Part shown: positions 17,514 through 26,355 of the stretch, in pieces | Layout: each line of letters starts with the position of its first letter | Numbering within the stretch: position 1 is the first letter of the stretch | Origin: Achromobacter animicus | GTDB lineage: Bacteria > Pseudomonadota > Gammaproteobacteria > Burkholderiales > Burkholderiaceae_B | Length of the DNA: 64,000 bases | Reading direction: 5' to 3' | Assembly (NCBI RefSeq): GCF_902859585.1 | Contig: NZ_CADIJM010000004.1 | Coordinates: 353,581-417,580, forward strand | Notes under the pieces: generated by a model | What the model was told of the DNA's origin: nothing | Databases searched by the model: none | What the model saw: the letters and a program-made list of their open reading frames with translations, nothing else | Program-made: the position numbers and the translations under genes

Positions 17514-19598
17514 CTACGGGGTTGCGGGCAGGATCAGCGCGTCCAGCACCGCAACGCCCTGTCCCGCCTCTTTGATCAGCAAGGGATTCACTTCTATTTG
17601 CGCCACATGCGCGGGCGCGGCAAGCAAGGCGTTGCCCACGGCCACGATGCTCCTGCACGCCGCCGCCAGATCGCCCCGGGGCTTGCCCCGGAAACCGTCC
17701 AGCAGCGCAAACGCCTTGAGCTCCTGCAACATCTGCAAGGCGATGTCCTCGTCCACCGGCAGGAGCCGGTGGCTGGTGTCCTGGTAGATCTCGGTCAGCA
17801 CCCCGCCCAGGCCCACCGTCAGCACGGGGCCGAAGACGGGATCGCGCGTGGCGCCAACGATGATCTCCGCCACACCGCGCTCCATCTTCTGGACCATGAC
17901 GCCGTCGATACGCGCATTGGGCTGCGCGCGCGTCACCGCCTGCGTCACGGTGGCATGGGCCACGCGCACCGCCTCGTCGTCCGCAAGGTTCAGCGCGACG
18001 CCGCCCGCTTCGGTCTTGTGCGCGATGTCGGGGCTCAGGATCTTCAGGGCGACGGGATAGCCTGCAATGCGCGCATCGCGCACGGCCTCGTCCGCATTGC
18101 GCGCCACCGCGGTGGCAGCCTGGGGCAGACCGAACGCGGCCACGAAGGCGCGAGCGTCCGCTTCGTTGCATGGCAGAGCCGGCGCGCTGGCCATCTCCAA
18201 TGTGGGCGCCGCCGCCTGCCGCCGGGCCGTGCGCGCGTCACACCACAGCAAATATGGCGCCAGCGCCGCGACGGCCAGACCCAGATCCTCGAACACCGCG
18301 ACTTCCGCCTCGCGCAGAGCGGCACGGCTTTGTGCGAGGCCCGTATCGATGGCGACGAACAACCGCGGGTGCTCCCGGGACGCTTCGGCCAACGCGTCGG
18401 CCATGCGGTCCAGCATGTAGCCGGGCGCGTACACGACCACGGCATCGATGGCGTCCGACGTGCCCAGCGCCTGCAGCACGGTGCGCACAAAGGCGGGATC
18501 GTTGACCACGTTGCCGGTCACGTCCACCGGATTGCCCACCATGCCGTAATCCGGAATGCCGCCGCGCAGCACCTCCTGCAGATCCGGTGGCAGGTCTGGC
18601 AGATCCAGCCCCGCACCGATGAACTTGTCGGCCAGGATGGCCCCCAGCGCCCCCGACATCGTCAGCACCGCCACGCGCTTGCCGGCCGTGCGGTGGCGCA
18701 GCGTCGCCAGACTGGCCAGATGCGCCATCTGCGCGAAGTCCGTGGCCTCGATGACGTTCAACTGGCGAAAGGCAGCCGCATACACGCGGCGATCGCCGGC
18801 CAGCGCCGACGTGTGCGACTGCACGGCCTGCGCTCCCTTGTCGGTGGCGCCTGCCTTCAAGGCAATCAGCAGCTTGCCCTGGCGTTCCAGCTCGCGGCAC
18901 GCTCGCACGAAGCGGCCGCCATCGCGCAACTGTTCGATGTAGCCGAGCACGATTTCCGTCTGCGGGTCCGCCGCCAGATATTCCAGGTACTGCGAAAAAT
19001 CCAGGCAGGCCTCGTTGCCGGTGTTGATGAAGTGCGAGAACGGCAGCCCCAGCCGGCGCGCGATCGCGTACACCGCCGCGCACACGTTGCCGCTTTGGGT
19101 CAGCAGGCTGACCGAGCCCGGCCCCTCCTGCGCCGGCGCGGTCTTGAAGACCGACGCAAAGGCGGTATGCGCCTGCGTGTTCAGGTTTGCGAAGCCCATG
19201 CAATTCGGGCCCGCGACCGCCATGCCGCTTTCCGACACGAAGGCCTCCAGTTCGTCCTGCAAACGCGCGCCCTCGCCGCCCGCCTCGGCAAAGCCCGCGG
19301 CATACACGATGGCCGCGGGGATGCCCCTGGCATGGCAGCGCCGCAGCATGGGCGTGACGTCGGCCGCGGCGATGGCCAGCACCGCCAGGTCCACCGGCTC
19401 GGGCACGGCTTCAATGTCGGGCCAGCACCGCAGGCCGAAGACCTCCTGGTATTTCGGGTTGACGGGATAGATGCCGCCCGAAAAGCCAAAGCGCGTCAGC
19501 AGTTCCAGCGGCATGCCGCCAATGCGGCCCGGGTTGGCGCTGGCGCCGATCATGGCGATTGATCGCGGATTCAGCAGCGGTTCAAGGCGTGAGGTCAT
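17514..19598 (-). CDS. Acyl-CoA synthetase, NDP-forming (acetate-CoA ligase ADP-forming family)
   Basis: Predicted 694 aa with alpha and beta parts fused. The N-terminal CoA-binding Rossmann domain begins LLNPRSIAMIGASANPGRIGG; the ligase-CoA domain holds GSVSLLTQSGNVC; the C-terminal ATP-grasp domain has YPVALKILSPDIAHKTEAGGVALNL with its phospho-histidine region, and FGPVLTVGLGGVLTEIYQD. It would activate the imported acid to its CoA thioester. The ATG at 19598 overlaps the crotonase stop by 4 nt (ATGA), so the genes are coupled. Confidence 0.9.
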   Translation of the reverse strand: MTSRLEPLLNPRSIAMIGASANPGRIGGMPLELLTRFGFSGGIYPVNPKYQEVFGLRCWPDIEAVPEPVDLAVLAIAAADVTPMLRRCHARGIPAAIVYAAGFAEAGGEGARLQDELEAFVSESGMAVAGPNCMGFANLNTQAHTAFASVFKTAPAQEGPGSVSLLTQSGNVCAAVYAIARRLGLPFSHFINTGNEACLDFSQYLEYLAADPQTEIVLGYIEQLRDGGRFVRACRELERQGKLLIALKAGATDKGAQAVQSHTSALAGDRRVYAAAFRQLNVIEATDFAQMAHLASLATLRHRTAGKRVAVLTMSGALGAILADKFIGAGLDLPDLPPDLQEVLRGGIPDYGMVGNPVDVTGNVVNDPAFVRTVLQALGTSDAIDAVVVYAPGYMLDRMADALAEASREHPRLFVAIDTGLAQSRAALREAEVAVFEDLGLAVAALAPYLLWCDARTARRQAAAPTLEMASAPALPCNEADARAFVAAFGLPQAATAVARNADEAVRDARIAGYPVALKILSPDIAHKTEAGGVALNLADDEAVRVAHATVTQAVTRAQPNARIDGVMVQKMERGVAEIIVGATRDPVFGPVLTVGLGGVLTEIYQDTSHRLLPVDEDIALQMLQELKAFALLDGFRGKPRGDLAAACRSIVAVGNALLAAPAHVAQIEVNPLLIKEAGQGVAVLDALILPATP

Positions 19599-20398
19599 GC
19601 GGCTTCGCCTTTCTTGTTGCGCTGGATGGCCTGCGCCAGGCCGCGCTCGCGCACCGCCTGGAATTCCTCGCTCAGGTGCGACAACTGATGCGTGTCGAAG
19701 TGCGCCGACAGCGCCGTGCGAAAGCCCTGCGCGTCCGCCGTGCGGTTCAGCGACCGCTTGATCAGGCGCAGTCCGAACGGCGGCGCCTGCGCGATGCGCT
19801 GGGCCAGCGCCAGCGTGGCGGCATCCAGTTCGGCTTCGGGCACCACCCGGTTCACCATGCCGATGCGCAATGCCTCCTGCGCATCGACCTTCTCGCCGGT
19901 GTAGAGCATTTCCTTGGCCTTGCGCAGCCCCATGACCCAGGGATGAATCAGCACCTCGGTGGCGGCCGCGGCCAGGGTGTGTCCGACCGGGTCCGAGAAG
20001 TACGCCGTGTCCGAACACACCACCAGGTCGCACATGTTGGCGATCATGAATCCGCCCGCCACGCACGCGCCCTGCACCTGCGCCACGGTGGGCTTGGGGA
20101 AGTCCCAGATGCGCAGGCAATACCCGTAGTAGCGGCGGGACTCGTAATCCCAGCGTTCCTCGACCGTGAAGTCGGCGCGCTTGGCCTGGGCTTCCTTCAG
20201 GTCATGCCCGGCCGAGAAATGCGCGCCGCGACCGCCCAGGATGACCACCCGCACCGCATCGTCCTGCTCGGCGCGCGAGAGGGCGTCATCCAGTTCGTCC
20301 AGCATCTGCTGGCTCTGGGCATTGCGCGCGGATTCGCGGGCCAGACTGATGCGGCATACCGCGTCGTGCCGTTCGACGGCCAGGGTGGCGTATTCCAT
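19595..20398 (-). CDS. Crotonase-fold protein (enoyl-CoA hydratase-like), both catalytic Glu missing
   Basis: Predicted 267 aa; the start ATG at 20398 follows ACGAGGAGA, and the upstream open extension is not used. The oxyanion-hole segment GAHFSAGHDLKEA and the loop GACVAGGFMIANMCDLVV are present. At the two Glu positions of rat crotonase (E144 in GGGCE and E164 in QPE) this protein has Met and Val (AGGFM, SDPVG). It is therefore unlikely to be a classical hydratase; another crotonase-superfamily reaction is likely. First gene of the operon, divergent from the IclR regulator gene. Confidence 0.85.
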   Translation of the reverse strand: MEYATLAVERHDAVCRISLARESARNAQSQQMLDELDDALSRAEQDDAVRVVILGGRGAHFSAGHDLKEAQAKRADFTVEERWDYESRRYYGYCLRIWDFPKPTVAQVQGACVAGGFMIANMCDLVVCSDTAYFSDPVGHTLAAAATEVLIHPWVMGLRKAKEMLYTGEKVDAQEALRIGMVNRVVPEAELDAATLALAQRIAQAPPFGLRLIKRSLNRTADAQGFRTALSAHFDTHQLSHLSEEFQAVRERGLAQAIQRNKKGEAA

Positions 20399-20511
20399 GG
20401 TCTCCTCGTCCTTGTCATGCCGCGCCGTCGGATGCAGCGCGATCTCCATGCATTGAATTAACGCACTACAAATCCTAAAATACAAAATATTCGAATCCTT
20501 TTTCCCACAAT
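20399..20511. promoter_or_regulatory. Divergent promoter region, crotonase operon / iclR
   Basis: 113 bp between divergent genes. The half next to iclR is strikingly AT-rich (20455-20511) and contains the palindrome ATTCGAAT (around 20489-20496) and two AATCCT repeats. It is the probable site where the IclR protein controls both directions. I could not fix -35/-10 boxes with confidence. Confidence 0.5.
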
Positions 20512-21291
20512 ATGAACAACCTAGGATCCACCGGCGGCACGCAGAGCATGCGCCGCGCGCTCGGCCTGTTGCGCGTGCTGGCGCAGCACCAGGAAGACGG
20601 CATCGACCTGCAGGGCGTCATGGCCGCCACCGGCCTGGAGCGTTCCACGGCGCACCGCCTGCTCAGTTGCCTGCTGGAAGAACAGTTCGCCGAACGCGAC
20701 CGCGCCACCCGCCGTTATCGGCTGGGCGTGGATTCGATGCAACTGGGGTTTGCCGCGTTGCGGCGCACACCTTTGCTGGACGCCTTGCGTCCGTTCGCGC
20801 AGAAGCTGGCACGCCTGTCTGGCGACACCGTGTTCCTGGTGATCCGCCAGGGCGACTACGCACTATGTTTGCTGCGCGAGGCCGGCTCATTTCCCGTCAA
20901 GGTATTCACCATCGACCAGGGCGAACGGCGGCTCTTGGGCGTGGGCGCGGGCGGCCTGGCGCTGATGGCAGCCCTGCCGGACGACGAGATCGCCGCGCTG
21001 TACGCAAGGCATGCGGCCAGCTACGCGCAGATCCGCGTCTCCAGCACCGCGCTGATGAAGGCGGTCAGGCAGACGCGCAATGCGGGATATTCCGAGATCG
21101 TGGACACCATCACGCCTGGCGTGTCCGGCGTGGGCGTGGCGTTTCCGGTGTCGGAGCTGACCTGGGTGGCGTTCAGTTTTGGCGCGATCAGCAGCCGGCT
21201 CGACGCGCCGCGGCGGGCGCAGATGGGCGCAATGCTAAACGCCGAATGCCAGGCGTGGGCCCAGGACTATCTGGGCCAGGCGGCCCCATGA
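20512..21291 (+). CDS. IclR-family transcriptional regulator
   Basis: Predicted 259 aa. N-terminal winged helix (SMRRALGLLRVLAQHQEDGIDLQGVMAATGLERSTAHRLLSCL, residues 12-55) and a C-terminal IclR effector domain (LRPFAQKLARLSGDTVFLVIRQGDYALCL to GVSGVGVAFPVSELTWVAFSFGAI). It is transcribed away from the crotonase-synthetase-Bug-ACAD operon and probably regulates it in response to the pathway substrate. There is no clear ribosome site before the ATG, so the transcript may be leaderless or weakly translated. Confidence 0.92.
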   Translation: MNNLGSTGGTQSMRRALGLLRVLAQHQEDGIDLQGVMAATGLERSTAHRLLSCLLEEQFAERDRATRRYRLGVDSMQLGFAALRRTPLLDALRPFAQKLARLSGDTVFLVIRQGDYALCLLREAGSFPVKVFTIDQGERRLLGVGAGGLALMAALPDDEIAALYARHAASYAQIRVSSTALMKAVRQTRNAGYSEIVDTITPGVSGVGVAFPVSELTWVAFSFGAISSRLDAPRRAQMGAMLNAECQAWAQDYLGQAAP

Positions 21292-21331
21292 AAAAACCCG
21301 CGAGGATCCGGCGCAGCCGGAACCTCGCGGG
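21291..21331 (-). terminator. Terminator after the thiolase gene
   Basis: A 9-bp stem CCCGCGAGG / CCTCGCGGG with an inner CCGG/CCGG hairpin. On the minus strand it is followed by six T residues. It closes the thiolase gene and meets the convergent iclR stop codon. Confidence 0.8.
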
Positions 21332-21349
21332 CTTGCCGAGCCGAACGAA

Positions 21350-22531
21350 TCAGATCCGTTCGAAGATCGCGGCGATGCCCTGCCCGCCGCCGATGCACAT
21401 GGTCACGAGCGCATAGCGTCCGCCCACGCGCTGCAGTTCATGCAGGGCCTTGGTGGTGATGATGGCGCCGGTCGCGCCGATCGGGTGGCCCAGGCCGATC
21501 CCGCTGCCGTTGGGGTTCACCTTGGCGGCGTCCAGCTTCAGTTCGCGCGACACTGCGCATGCCTGCGCGGCAAACGCCTCGTTGGCCTCGATGACGTCCA
21601 GCTGGTCGACCGTCAGGCCCGCGCGCTTGAGCGCCGCCTGCGTGGCCGGCACCGGACCGATGCCCATGATGTCGGGGTCCACGCCCGAATGCGCGTAGGC
21701 CACCAGACGCGCCAGCGGCTTGACGCCGCGTTTGGCCGCGACAGACGCGTTCATCAGCACCAGCGCACCCGCGCCGTCGTTCAGCCCGGACGCATTGCCC
21801 GCCGTGACGGTGCCGTTTTCCTTCTGGAACACCGGCTTGAGCGTGGCCAGGCTGTCGGCCGTGACGTCGCGGCGCACGTGTTCGTCGGTGTCGAACACGA
21901 TCTCACCTTTGCGCGACTTGATCTTCACGGGCACGATCTGGTCGCGGAAGTAACCCGCATCGATCGCGGCGGCGGCGCGGCGGTGCGATTCCGCGGCCGT
22001 GGCGTCCTGGTCCTGCCGGTTGATGCCGAACTTGGCGGCCACGTTTTCCGCCGTGACGCCCATGTGCATCTTGCCGAAGGGGTCGGACAGCGCGCCGGTC
22101 ATCATGTCCAGCATGACGCTGTCGCCCATGCGCGCGCCCCAGCGCTGGGCCGGCGCGATGTACGGCGCGCGGCTCATGCTTTCGGCGCCGGCGCCCACAG
22201 CGATCTCGGCGTCTCCCAGCATGATGGTTTGCGCAGCGGACACGATGGCCTGCAGGCCCGAACCGCACAGGCGGTTGACGTTGAACGCGGGCGTTTCCTT
22301 GGAGATGCCGGCATTCATGGCGGCCACGCGCGACAGGTACATGTCGCGCGGCTCGGTGTTGATCACGTGTCCAACGGCGACATGGCCGACTTCGTCGCCC
22401 GAGACGCCTGCGCGTTCCAGCGCGGCCCGGATGACGGTGGCGCCCAGATCGCAGGGGGGCACATCCTTGAGCGCGCCGCCGAAATCTCCAATGGCGGTGC
22501 GGACGGCCGAAGCGACGATGACTTCATTCAT
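21350..22531 (-). CDS. Acetyl-CoA C-acyltransferase (thiolase)
   Basis: Predicted 393 aa, typical thiolase length. Nucleophile Cys89 in NVNRLCGSGLQAI, active-site His in GHPIGATGA, second Cys in TMCIGGGQG, plus VIEANEAFAAQA. It cleaves beta-ketoacyl-CoA to acetyl-CoA, or runs in reverse. ATG at 22531 after AGGAGG; the longer frame is spurious. It is convergent with iclR and divergent from the second acyl-CoA dehydrogenase pair, fitting the terminal step of the local degradation pathway. Biosynthetic versus degradative role cannot be told apart here. Confidence 0.94.
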   Translation of the reverse strand: MNEVIVASAVRTAIGDFGGALKDVPPCDLGATVIRAALERAGVSGDEVGHVAVGHVINTEPRDMYLSRVAAMNAGISKETPAFNVNRLCGSGLQAIVSAAQTIMLGDAEIAVGAGAESMSRAPYIAPAQRWGARMGDSVMLDMMTGALSDPFGKMHMGVTAENVAAKFGINRQDQDATAAESHRRAAAAIDAGYFRDQIVPVKIKSRKGEIVFDTDEHVRRDVTADSLATLKPVFQKENGTVTAGNASGLNDGAGALVLMNASVAAKRGVKPLARLVAYAHSGVDPDIMGIGPVPATQAALKRAGLTVDQLDVIEANEAFAAQACAVSRELKLDAAKVNPNGSGIGLGHPIGATGAIITTKALHELQRVGGRYALVTMCIGGGQGIAAIFERI

Positions 22532-22737
22532 GGTGTTTCCTCCTTGTGTTGCGTTGTGGTTCGTGCGTTGTGGGTCGCGCGATGCGGTCCATGAAGTGCG
22601 TTCCATCATACTGCCCGCCACTCGATACAAAACCCATATCGCAAACCCGCAAAATAATATTGGACAGCTATCAGTGCATTCCCGGATAGTGGCCGTCGGC
22701 GCCTGTCGCGGCGCCCTTGCCTGACCCGGAGCGACTG

Positions 22738-23892
22738 ATGATCGACACGCTGGAACTCACTGCCATTCCTCCCGAGGATGAAGCTATGCGCACCGAGGTG
22801 CGCGCCTTCCTGTCCGATGCGCTGGACGGCCTGGAGCCGGATGAGCGCGCCCGTTCATGGATGGGTTTTGACGCGGGCTTCAGCCGCCAGCTTGCCGAAC
22901 ACGGCTGGCTGGGCCTGACGCTGCCGCGCGAATACGGCGGCGCGGCACGCGGCCACTTTGCGCGATTCGTGTTGTCCGAAGAATTGCTGGGCGCGGGCGC
23001 GCCGGTGTCGGCGCACTGGATTGCCGATCGCCAGAGCGCGCCGCTCATCCTGAAATACGGCACGCCAGCGCAAAAGGATTTTTATCTGCCGCGCATCTGC
23101 GCCGCGCAGGCCTTCTTCTGCATCGGCATGAGCGAGCCGGGCTCCGGCTCGGACCTGGCCAGCATCCGCAGCCGAGCGGAAGCCGTGGCGGGCGGCTGGC
23201 GGTTGAACGGGAGCAAGATCTGGACGACGAACGCGCACCGTTCGCACTACATGATTGCGCTGGTTCGCACGTCCGGCACCGCGGACGACCGGCATCAGGG
23301 GCTGTCGCAGGTGATTGTGGACCTGTCGTTGCCCGGCGTGTCGGTGCGCCCGATCGAAGACCTGGCGGGCGATGCGCACTTTTCGGAAGTCTTCTTCGAC
23401 AACGTCGAATTGCCCGACGAGGCGCTGATCGGCGAAGAAGGCGGCGGCTGGGCCCAGGTAAATGCGGAACTGGCCTTCGAGCGCAGCGGCCCCGAGCGCC
23501 TGTATTCCAGCATCGCCCTGCTGGAGTGCTGGCTGGCACATTGGCACGATGACGGTGGCGATGCCGATGCCGCCAGCCGGACAGCGCTGGGCAGCATCCT
23601 GTCGCAGATGGCGGTGCTGCGCGCGATGTCGCTGGCCGTGGCCGGCAAGCTGGCGGCGGGCCTGAGCCCCGCCACGGAGGCATCGCTGGTCAAGGATCTG
23701 GGCACCGAGCTTGAACAGGCGATTCCGCGCCTGATCGGCGATACGCTGGGCAGGCACCCCGACCGCCCCGTGCCGCTGCCACTGCTGCGCACGCTGGCCT
23801 ATCTGGAACAGGTCGCGCCGACGTTTTCGCTGCGCGGCGGCACTCGCGAAATCCTGCGCGGCATCATTGCCCGCGGCCTTGGCCTTCGATAA
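22738..23892 (+). CDS. Acyl-CoA dehydrogenase, large subunit type (second pair)
   Basis: Predicted 384 aa; ATG at 22738 after GGAG, in preference to an upstream TTG. ACAD features: FFCIGMSEPGSGSDLASIRSRAE, GSKIWTTNAHRSHYMIAL, and a C-terminal SLRGGTREILRGIIARGLGL in which the MCAD Glu is absent. The Glu in LAFERSGPER is the likely catalytic base, as in FadE26-like subunits. It is followed 11 nt later by a smaller ACAD gene, so it is the alpha subunit of a second heteromeric dehydrogenase in this cluster. Confidence 0.88.
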   Translation: MIDTLELTAIPPEDEAMRTEVRAFLSDALDGLEPDERARSWMGFDAGFSRQLAEHGWLGLTLPREYGGAARGHFARFVLSEELLGAGAPVSAHWIADRQSAPLILKYGTPAQKDFYLPRICAAQAFFCIGMSEPGSGSDLASIRSRAEAVAGGWRLNGSKIWTTNAHRSHYMIALVRTSGTADDRHQGLSQVIVDLSLPGVSVRPIEDLAGDAHFSEVFFDNVELPDEALIGEEGGGWAQVNAELAFERSGPERLYSSIALLECWLAHWHDDGGDADAASRTALGSILSQMAVLRAMSLAVAGKLAAGLSPATEASLVKDLGTELEQAIPRLIGDTLGRHPDRPVPLPLLRTLAYLEQVAPTFSLRGGTREILRGIIARGLGLR

Positions 23893-23903
23893 GGACGACC
23901 GTC

Positions 23904-24908
23904 ATGGACAACATTTTTGGCGATGCCGCCGAACGCCTTTTTGCCCAGACCTGCACCCCGGCTGTCATCCGGCGCGTGGAGCGGGGCCAGCCATCCGGCG
24001 ACGCATGGCAGGCCTGCGAGGACGCGGGGTTCGCGGATGCGCTGGTGCGGGAAGATCTTGGCGGCGCGGGCCTGGGCCTGGCCGACGCGCTGCCCGTCGT
24101 GCTGGCGGCGGGGCGCCATCTGTGCCCCTACCCCATTGCCCACACGCTGCTGGCGCGCGCGTGGCTGAGCCGCGTGCAGCGGCCGCAGGCAGCGGGGGCC
24201 ATCGCGCTGGCGCCACACGGCCTTGCCATCGACGGCGGGCGCATCGCGGGCGTGAGCGTAGCGTGGGCGCGCAGCGCTGACTACGTGCTGGCCGGCATCG
24301 ATGGCCAGACCTGGCTGCTGCCCATGCGGGCGGTGCGCGTCGAATCCAACGGGGTGCACGGCAGCCTGGACGGCGGCGTTTCCTGCGCGCTGTCCGACGC
24401 CGAACGCCTCGACAGTCCGGCGCCGCTGGATACGATGGCGGCCACCGCCTACGCGGGGTTGATCGCAGGCGCCATGGATCGCGTGCTGGCGATGACGCTG
24501 GACTATGCGAACCAGCGCGCGCAGTTCGGCAAGCCCATCGGGCGCTTTCAAGCCGTGCAGCAGCAGATCAGCGAGATGGCCGAACAGGTGTGGGCCGCCC
24601 GCATGGCCGCGCAACTGGCTTTTCAGGGCAATGACGGGCTGCCCCGTCCGCTGCTGGCCGCGCTGGGCAAGGCCCGCGCCAGCCAGGCCGTGCCGCGCGT
24701 GGCCGACATCGCGCACGCGGTGCACGGCGCCATTGGCGTCACCGAGGAGTACGACCTGCAGTTGTATACGCGCAGGCTGCGCGAATGGCGGCTCGCGGCG
24801 GGATCGGAATCGTATTGGCATGACCGCATCGGGGCTGACGCCCTCAGCAGCCGCAGCGACGCGCTGACCTATCTGCGTACGGCGTTGTACGGCAAGGAAA
24901 CGGCATGA
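23904..24908 (+). CDS. Acyl-CoA dehydrogenase, small subunit type (second pair)
   Basis: Predicted 334 aa with AAGGA before the ATG. The C-terminal FAD domain is recognisable (NQRAQFGKPIGRFQAVQQQISEMAEQVWAARM and AVHGAIGVTEEYDLQLYTRRLREWR), while the middle domain is reduced and catalytic Glu motifs are missing. This is the pattern of a non-catalytic beta subunit that completes the FAD site of its partner encoded just upstream. No further gene follows in the operon. Confidence 0.86.
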   Translation: MDNIFGDAAERLFAQTCTPAVIRRVERGQPSGDAWQACEDAGFADALVREDLGGAGLGLADALPVVLAAGRHLCPYPIAHTLLARAWLSRVQRPQAAGAIALAPHGLAIDGGRIAGVSVAWARSADYVLAGIDGQTWLLPMRAVRVESNGVHGSLDGGVSCALSDAERLDSPAPLDTMAATAYAGLIAGAMDRVLAMTLDYANQRAQFGKPIGRFQAVQQQISEMAEQVWAARMAAQLAFQGNDGLPRPLLAALGKARASQAVPRVADIAHAVHGAIGVTEEYDLQLYTRRLREWRLAAGSESYWHDRIGADALSSRSDALTYLRTALYGKETA

Positions 24909-24956
24909 AGGCCGATCCGCGCCAGCGTTTCGCGTCAAAAACACGATGTAACGCGC

Positions 24957-24983
24957 CCTGCTTGCGGCAATGCCGCAGGCAGG
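24957..24983. other. Hairpin between the ACAD operon and the CBS gene
   Basis: CCTGCTTGCGGC and GCCGCAGGCAGG form an 11-of-12 bp stem with a 3-nt loop, about 50 nt after the dehydrogenase stop. There is no T-run, so it is a weak terminator or mRNA-end stabiliser at best. Confidence 0.45.
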
Positions 24984-25028
24984 CTTAGGATGGTGCTTCG
25001 ATCCTCACCACCGATTCGGGAGCACATC

Positions 25029-25469
25029 GTGAAGACAGTTGCTGAGCTTCTCAGGGAAAAGGCCAATCACGCCGTCGTAACGGTTTCGCCGGATTCGTCG
25101 GTCTTCGACGCGATCAAGACGATGGCCGACCGCAGCATCGGGGCGGTGGTGGTGGTGGAAGGCGACGTGGTGCTGGGCATGCTGACCGAACGCGACTACG
25201 CGCGCAAGATCGTGCTGCAGGACCGGTCGTCGCGCACGACCAAGGTGCGCGACATCATGACGGACTCGGTGTATTACGTCAGCCCCACCGACACGCGGGA
25301 ACACTGTATGGCCATGATGACCGAGCGGCATTTCCGCCATCTGCCGGTCATCGACAACGACAAGCTGATCGGATTGCTATCCATCGGCGACCTGGTCAAG
25401 GACGTGATGAGCGAGCAGAAATTCATCATTCATGAACTCGAGCGCTACATCACGGGGGAGCGTGGTTGA
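25029..25469 (+). CDS. CBS-domain protein
   Basis: Predicted 146 aa, essentially two CBS domains in tandem: residues about 14-62 (VSPDSSVFDAIKTMADRSIGAVVVVEGDVVLGMLTERDYARK) and 75-130 (MTDSVYYVSPTDTREHCMAMMTERHFRHLPVIDNDKLIGLLSIGDLVKDV). Such stand-alone pairs bind adenosine nucleotides or SAM and act as cytoplasmic energy or ligand sensors. The start is the GTG at 25029 behind GGGAG; the track-length extension is untranslated. Monocistronic; the partner is unknown. Confidence 0.92.
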   Translation: MKTVAELLREKANHAVVTVSPDSSVFDAIKTMADRSIGAVVVVEGDVVLGMLTERDYARKIVLQDRSSRTTKVRDIMTDSVYYVSPTDTREHCMAMMTERHFRHLPVIDNDKLIGLLSIGDLVKDVMSEQKFIIHELERYITGERG

Positions 25470-25534
25470 CGGGTGAGTGAGGCCGGCGGTATCTCGCCGG
25501 CTGCGCCCGATGGGCCTCGCTTGGCCGGCAGCGC

Positions 25535-25603
25535 GTAGCCGGCCGCACCTAACCGGCCGTACCTAGCCGGCCGCGCCTAACCGGCCGTACCTAGCCGGCC
25601 GCC
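25535..25603. repeat. 28-bp tandem repeat covering a stop codon
   Basis: A 28-bp unit rich in CCGGCCG occurs at 25535-25562 and 25563-25590 with two mismatches, then a 13-bp partial copy (25591-25603) that contains the TAG stop of the TauE-like gene. As at 7646-7680, the gene's terminal sequence is repeated downstream. Confidence 0.85.
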
Positions 25604-26355
25604 AATATCCTCGTCGCCGGGACGATGAGCCCCAGGCCGGCGGCCAGCAGCAGCACGAACACCATCCGCTTGACCTTCTTCATCGAATTCTCGGTGCTGT
25701 AGCGGCGCGCAAACCACGTCACGCCGATCACGACCGGCAGCGCCTGCACGCTCAGCCAGAACGATGACGCCATGAACGCGCCCTGCCCGGTCACGAGCGC
25801 CAGGCGCACCGTGGCATTGAGCGAAAACAGGATCAGCAGGATGTTGCGGATGGTGGCCAACGGCAGCGGCTGGCGGTACAGGTGATAGACCATGGGCGGA
25901 CCGGCGCTGGAAAACAGGCCGCCCAGCACGCCCGAAACGCCACCGAAAAATACGCTGGAAGTGCGGGACGACAACTGCGCCAGCGGCTGGGTTCGCGTCA
26001 CGAGCAAAATGGCGCACGCCAGGATGGTGACGCCCAGCAGCAATTGCAGCAACACCGCCATGGTCCCGCTGATCCACGTCAGCGCGGCCACGCCCACCCC
26101 GACGCCGGCCAGACTGCTTACCGCGGCGGGAGTCAGCAGCGACCAGTTCACCTGCGGCTTGGCGCGCAGCAAGGTGACGCCCGCATTGACCAGGGACAGC
26201 ACGCTGACCACGTTGGCCACCTCGGACACCGAGGCAAGCTGGAACACGCCCGACAGGCCCAGCAGCACCAGGCCGAACGCAAAGCCCGTCATCGTCTGGG
26301 CATAGGTGGCGAGCGCCACGCAGGCCAGAAACAGCAGATGTTGATAGATGCTCAT
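25591..26355 (-). CDS. TauE/SafE-family membrane permease
   Basis: Predicted 254 aa with about eight transmembrane helices. Family features are the N-terminal segment TYAQTMTGFAFGLVLLGLSGVFQL and an internal repeat around FFGGVSGVLGGLFSSAGPPMVYHLYRQPL. TauE/SafE proteins are thought to export or import sulfonates, sulfoacetate and related anions across the inner membrane. The start at 26355 (MSIYQHLLF) fits the first helix, though the ribosome site is weak; the 549-aa frame upstream is spurious. Monocistronic and convergent with the CBS gene. Confidence 0.87.
   Translation of the reverse strand: MSIYQHLLFLACVALATYAQTMTGFAFGLVLLGLSGVFQLASVSEVANVVSVLSLVNAGVTLLRAKPQVNWSLLTPAAVSSLAGVGVGVAALTWISGTMAVLLQLLLGVTILACAILLVTRTQPLAQLSSRTSSVFFGGVSGVLGGLFSSAGPPMVYHLYRQPLPLATIRNILLILFSLNATVRLALVTGQGAFMASSFWLSVQALPVVIGVTWFARRYSTENSMKKVKRMVFVLLLAAGLGLIVPATRILAAG

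Noticed and set aside
25535-25603. Possible CRISPR-like array
   Set aside because: Units are directly contiguous without spacers and occur only two and a half times.
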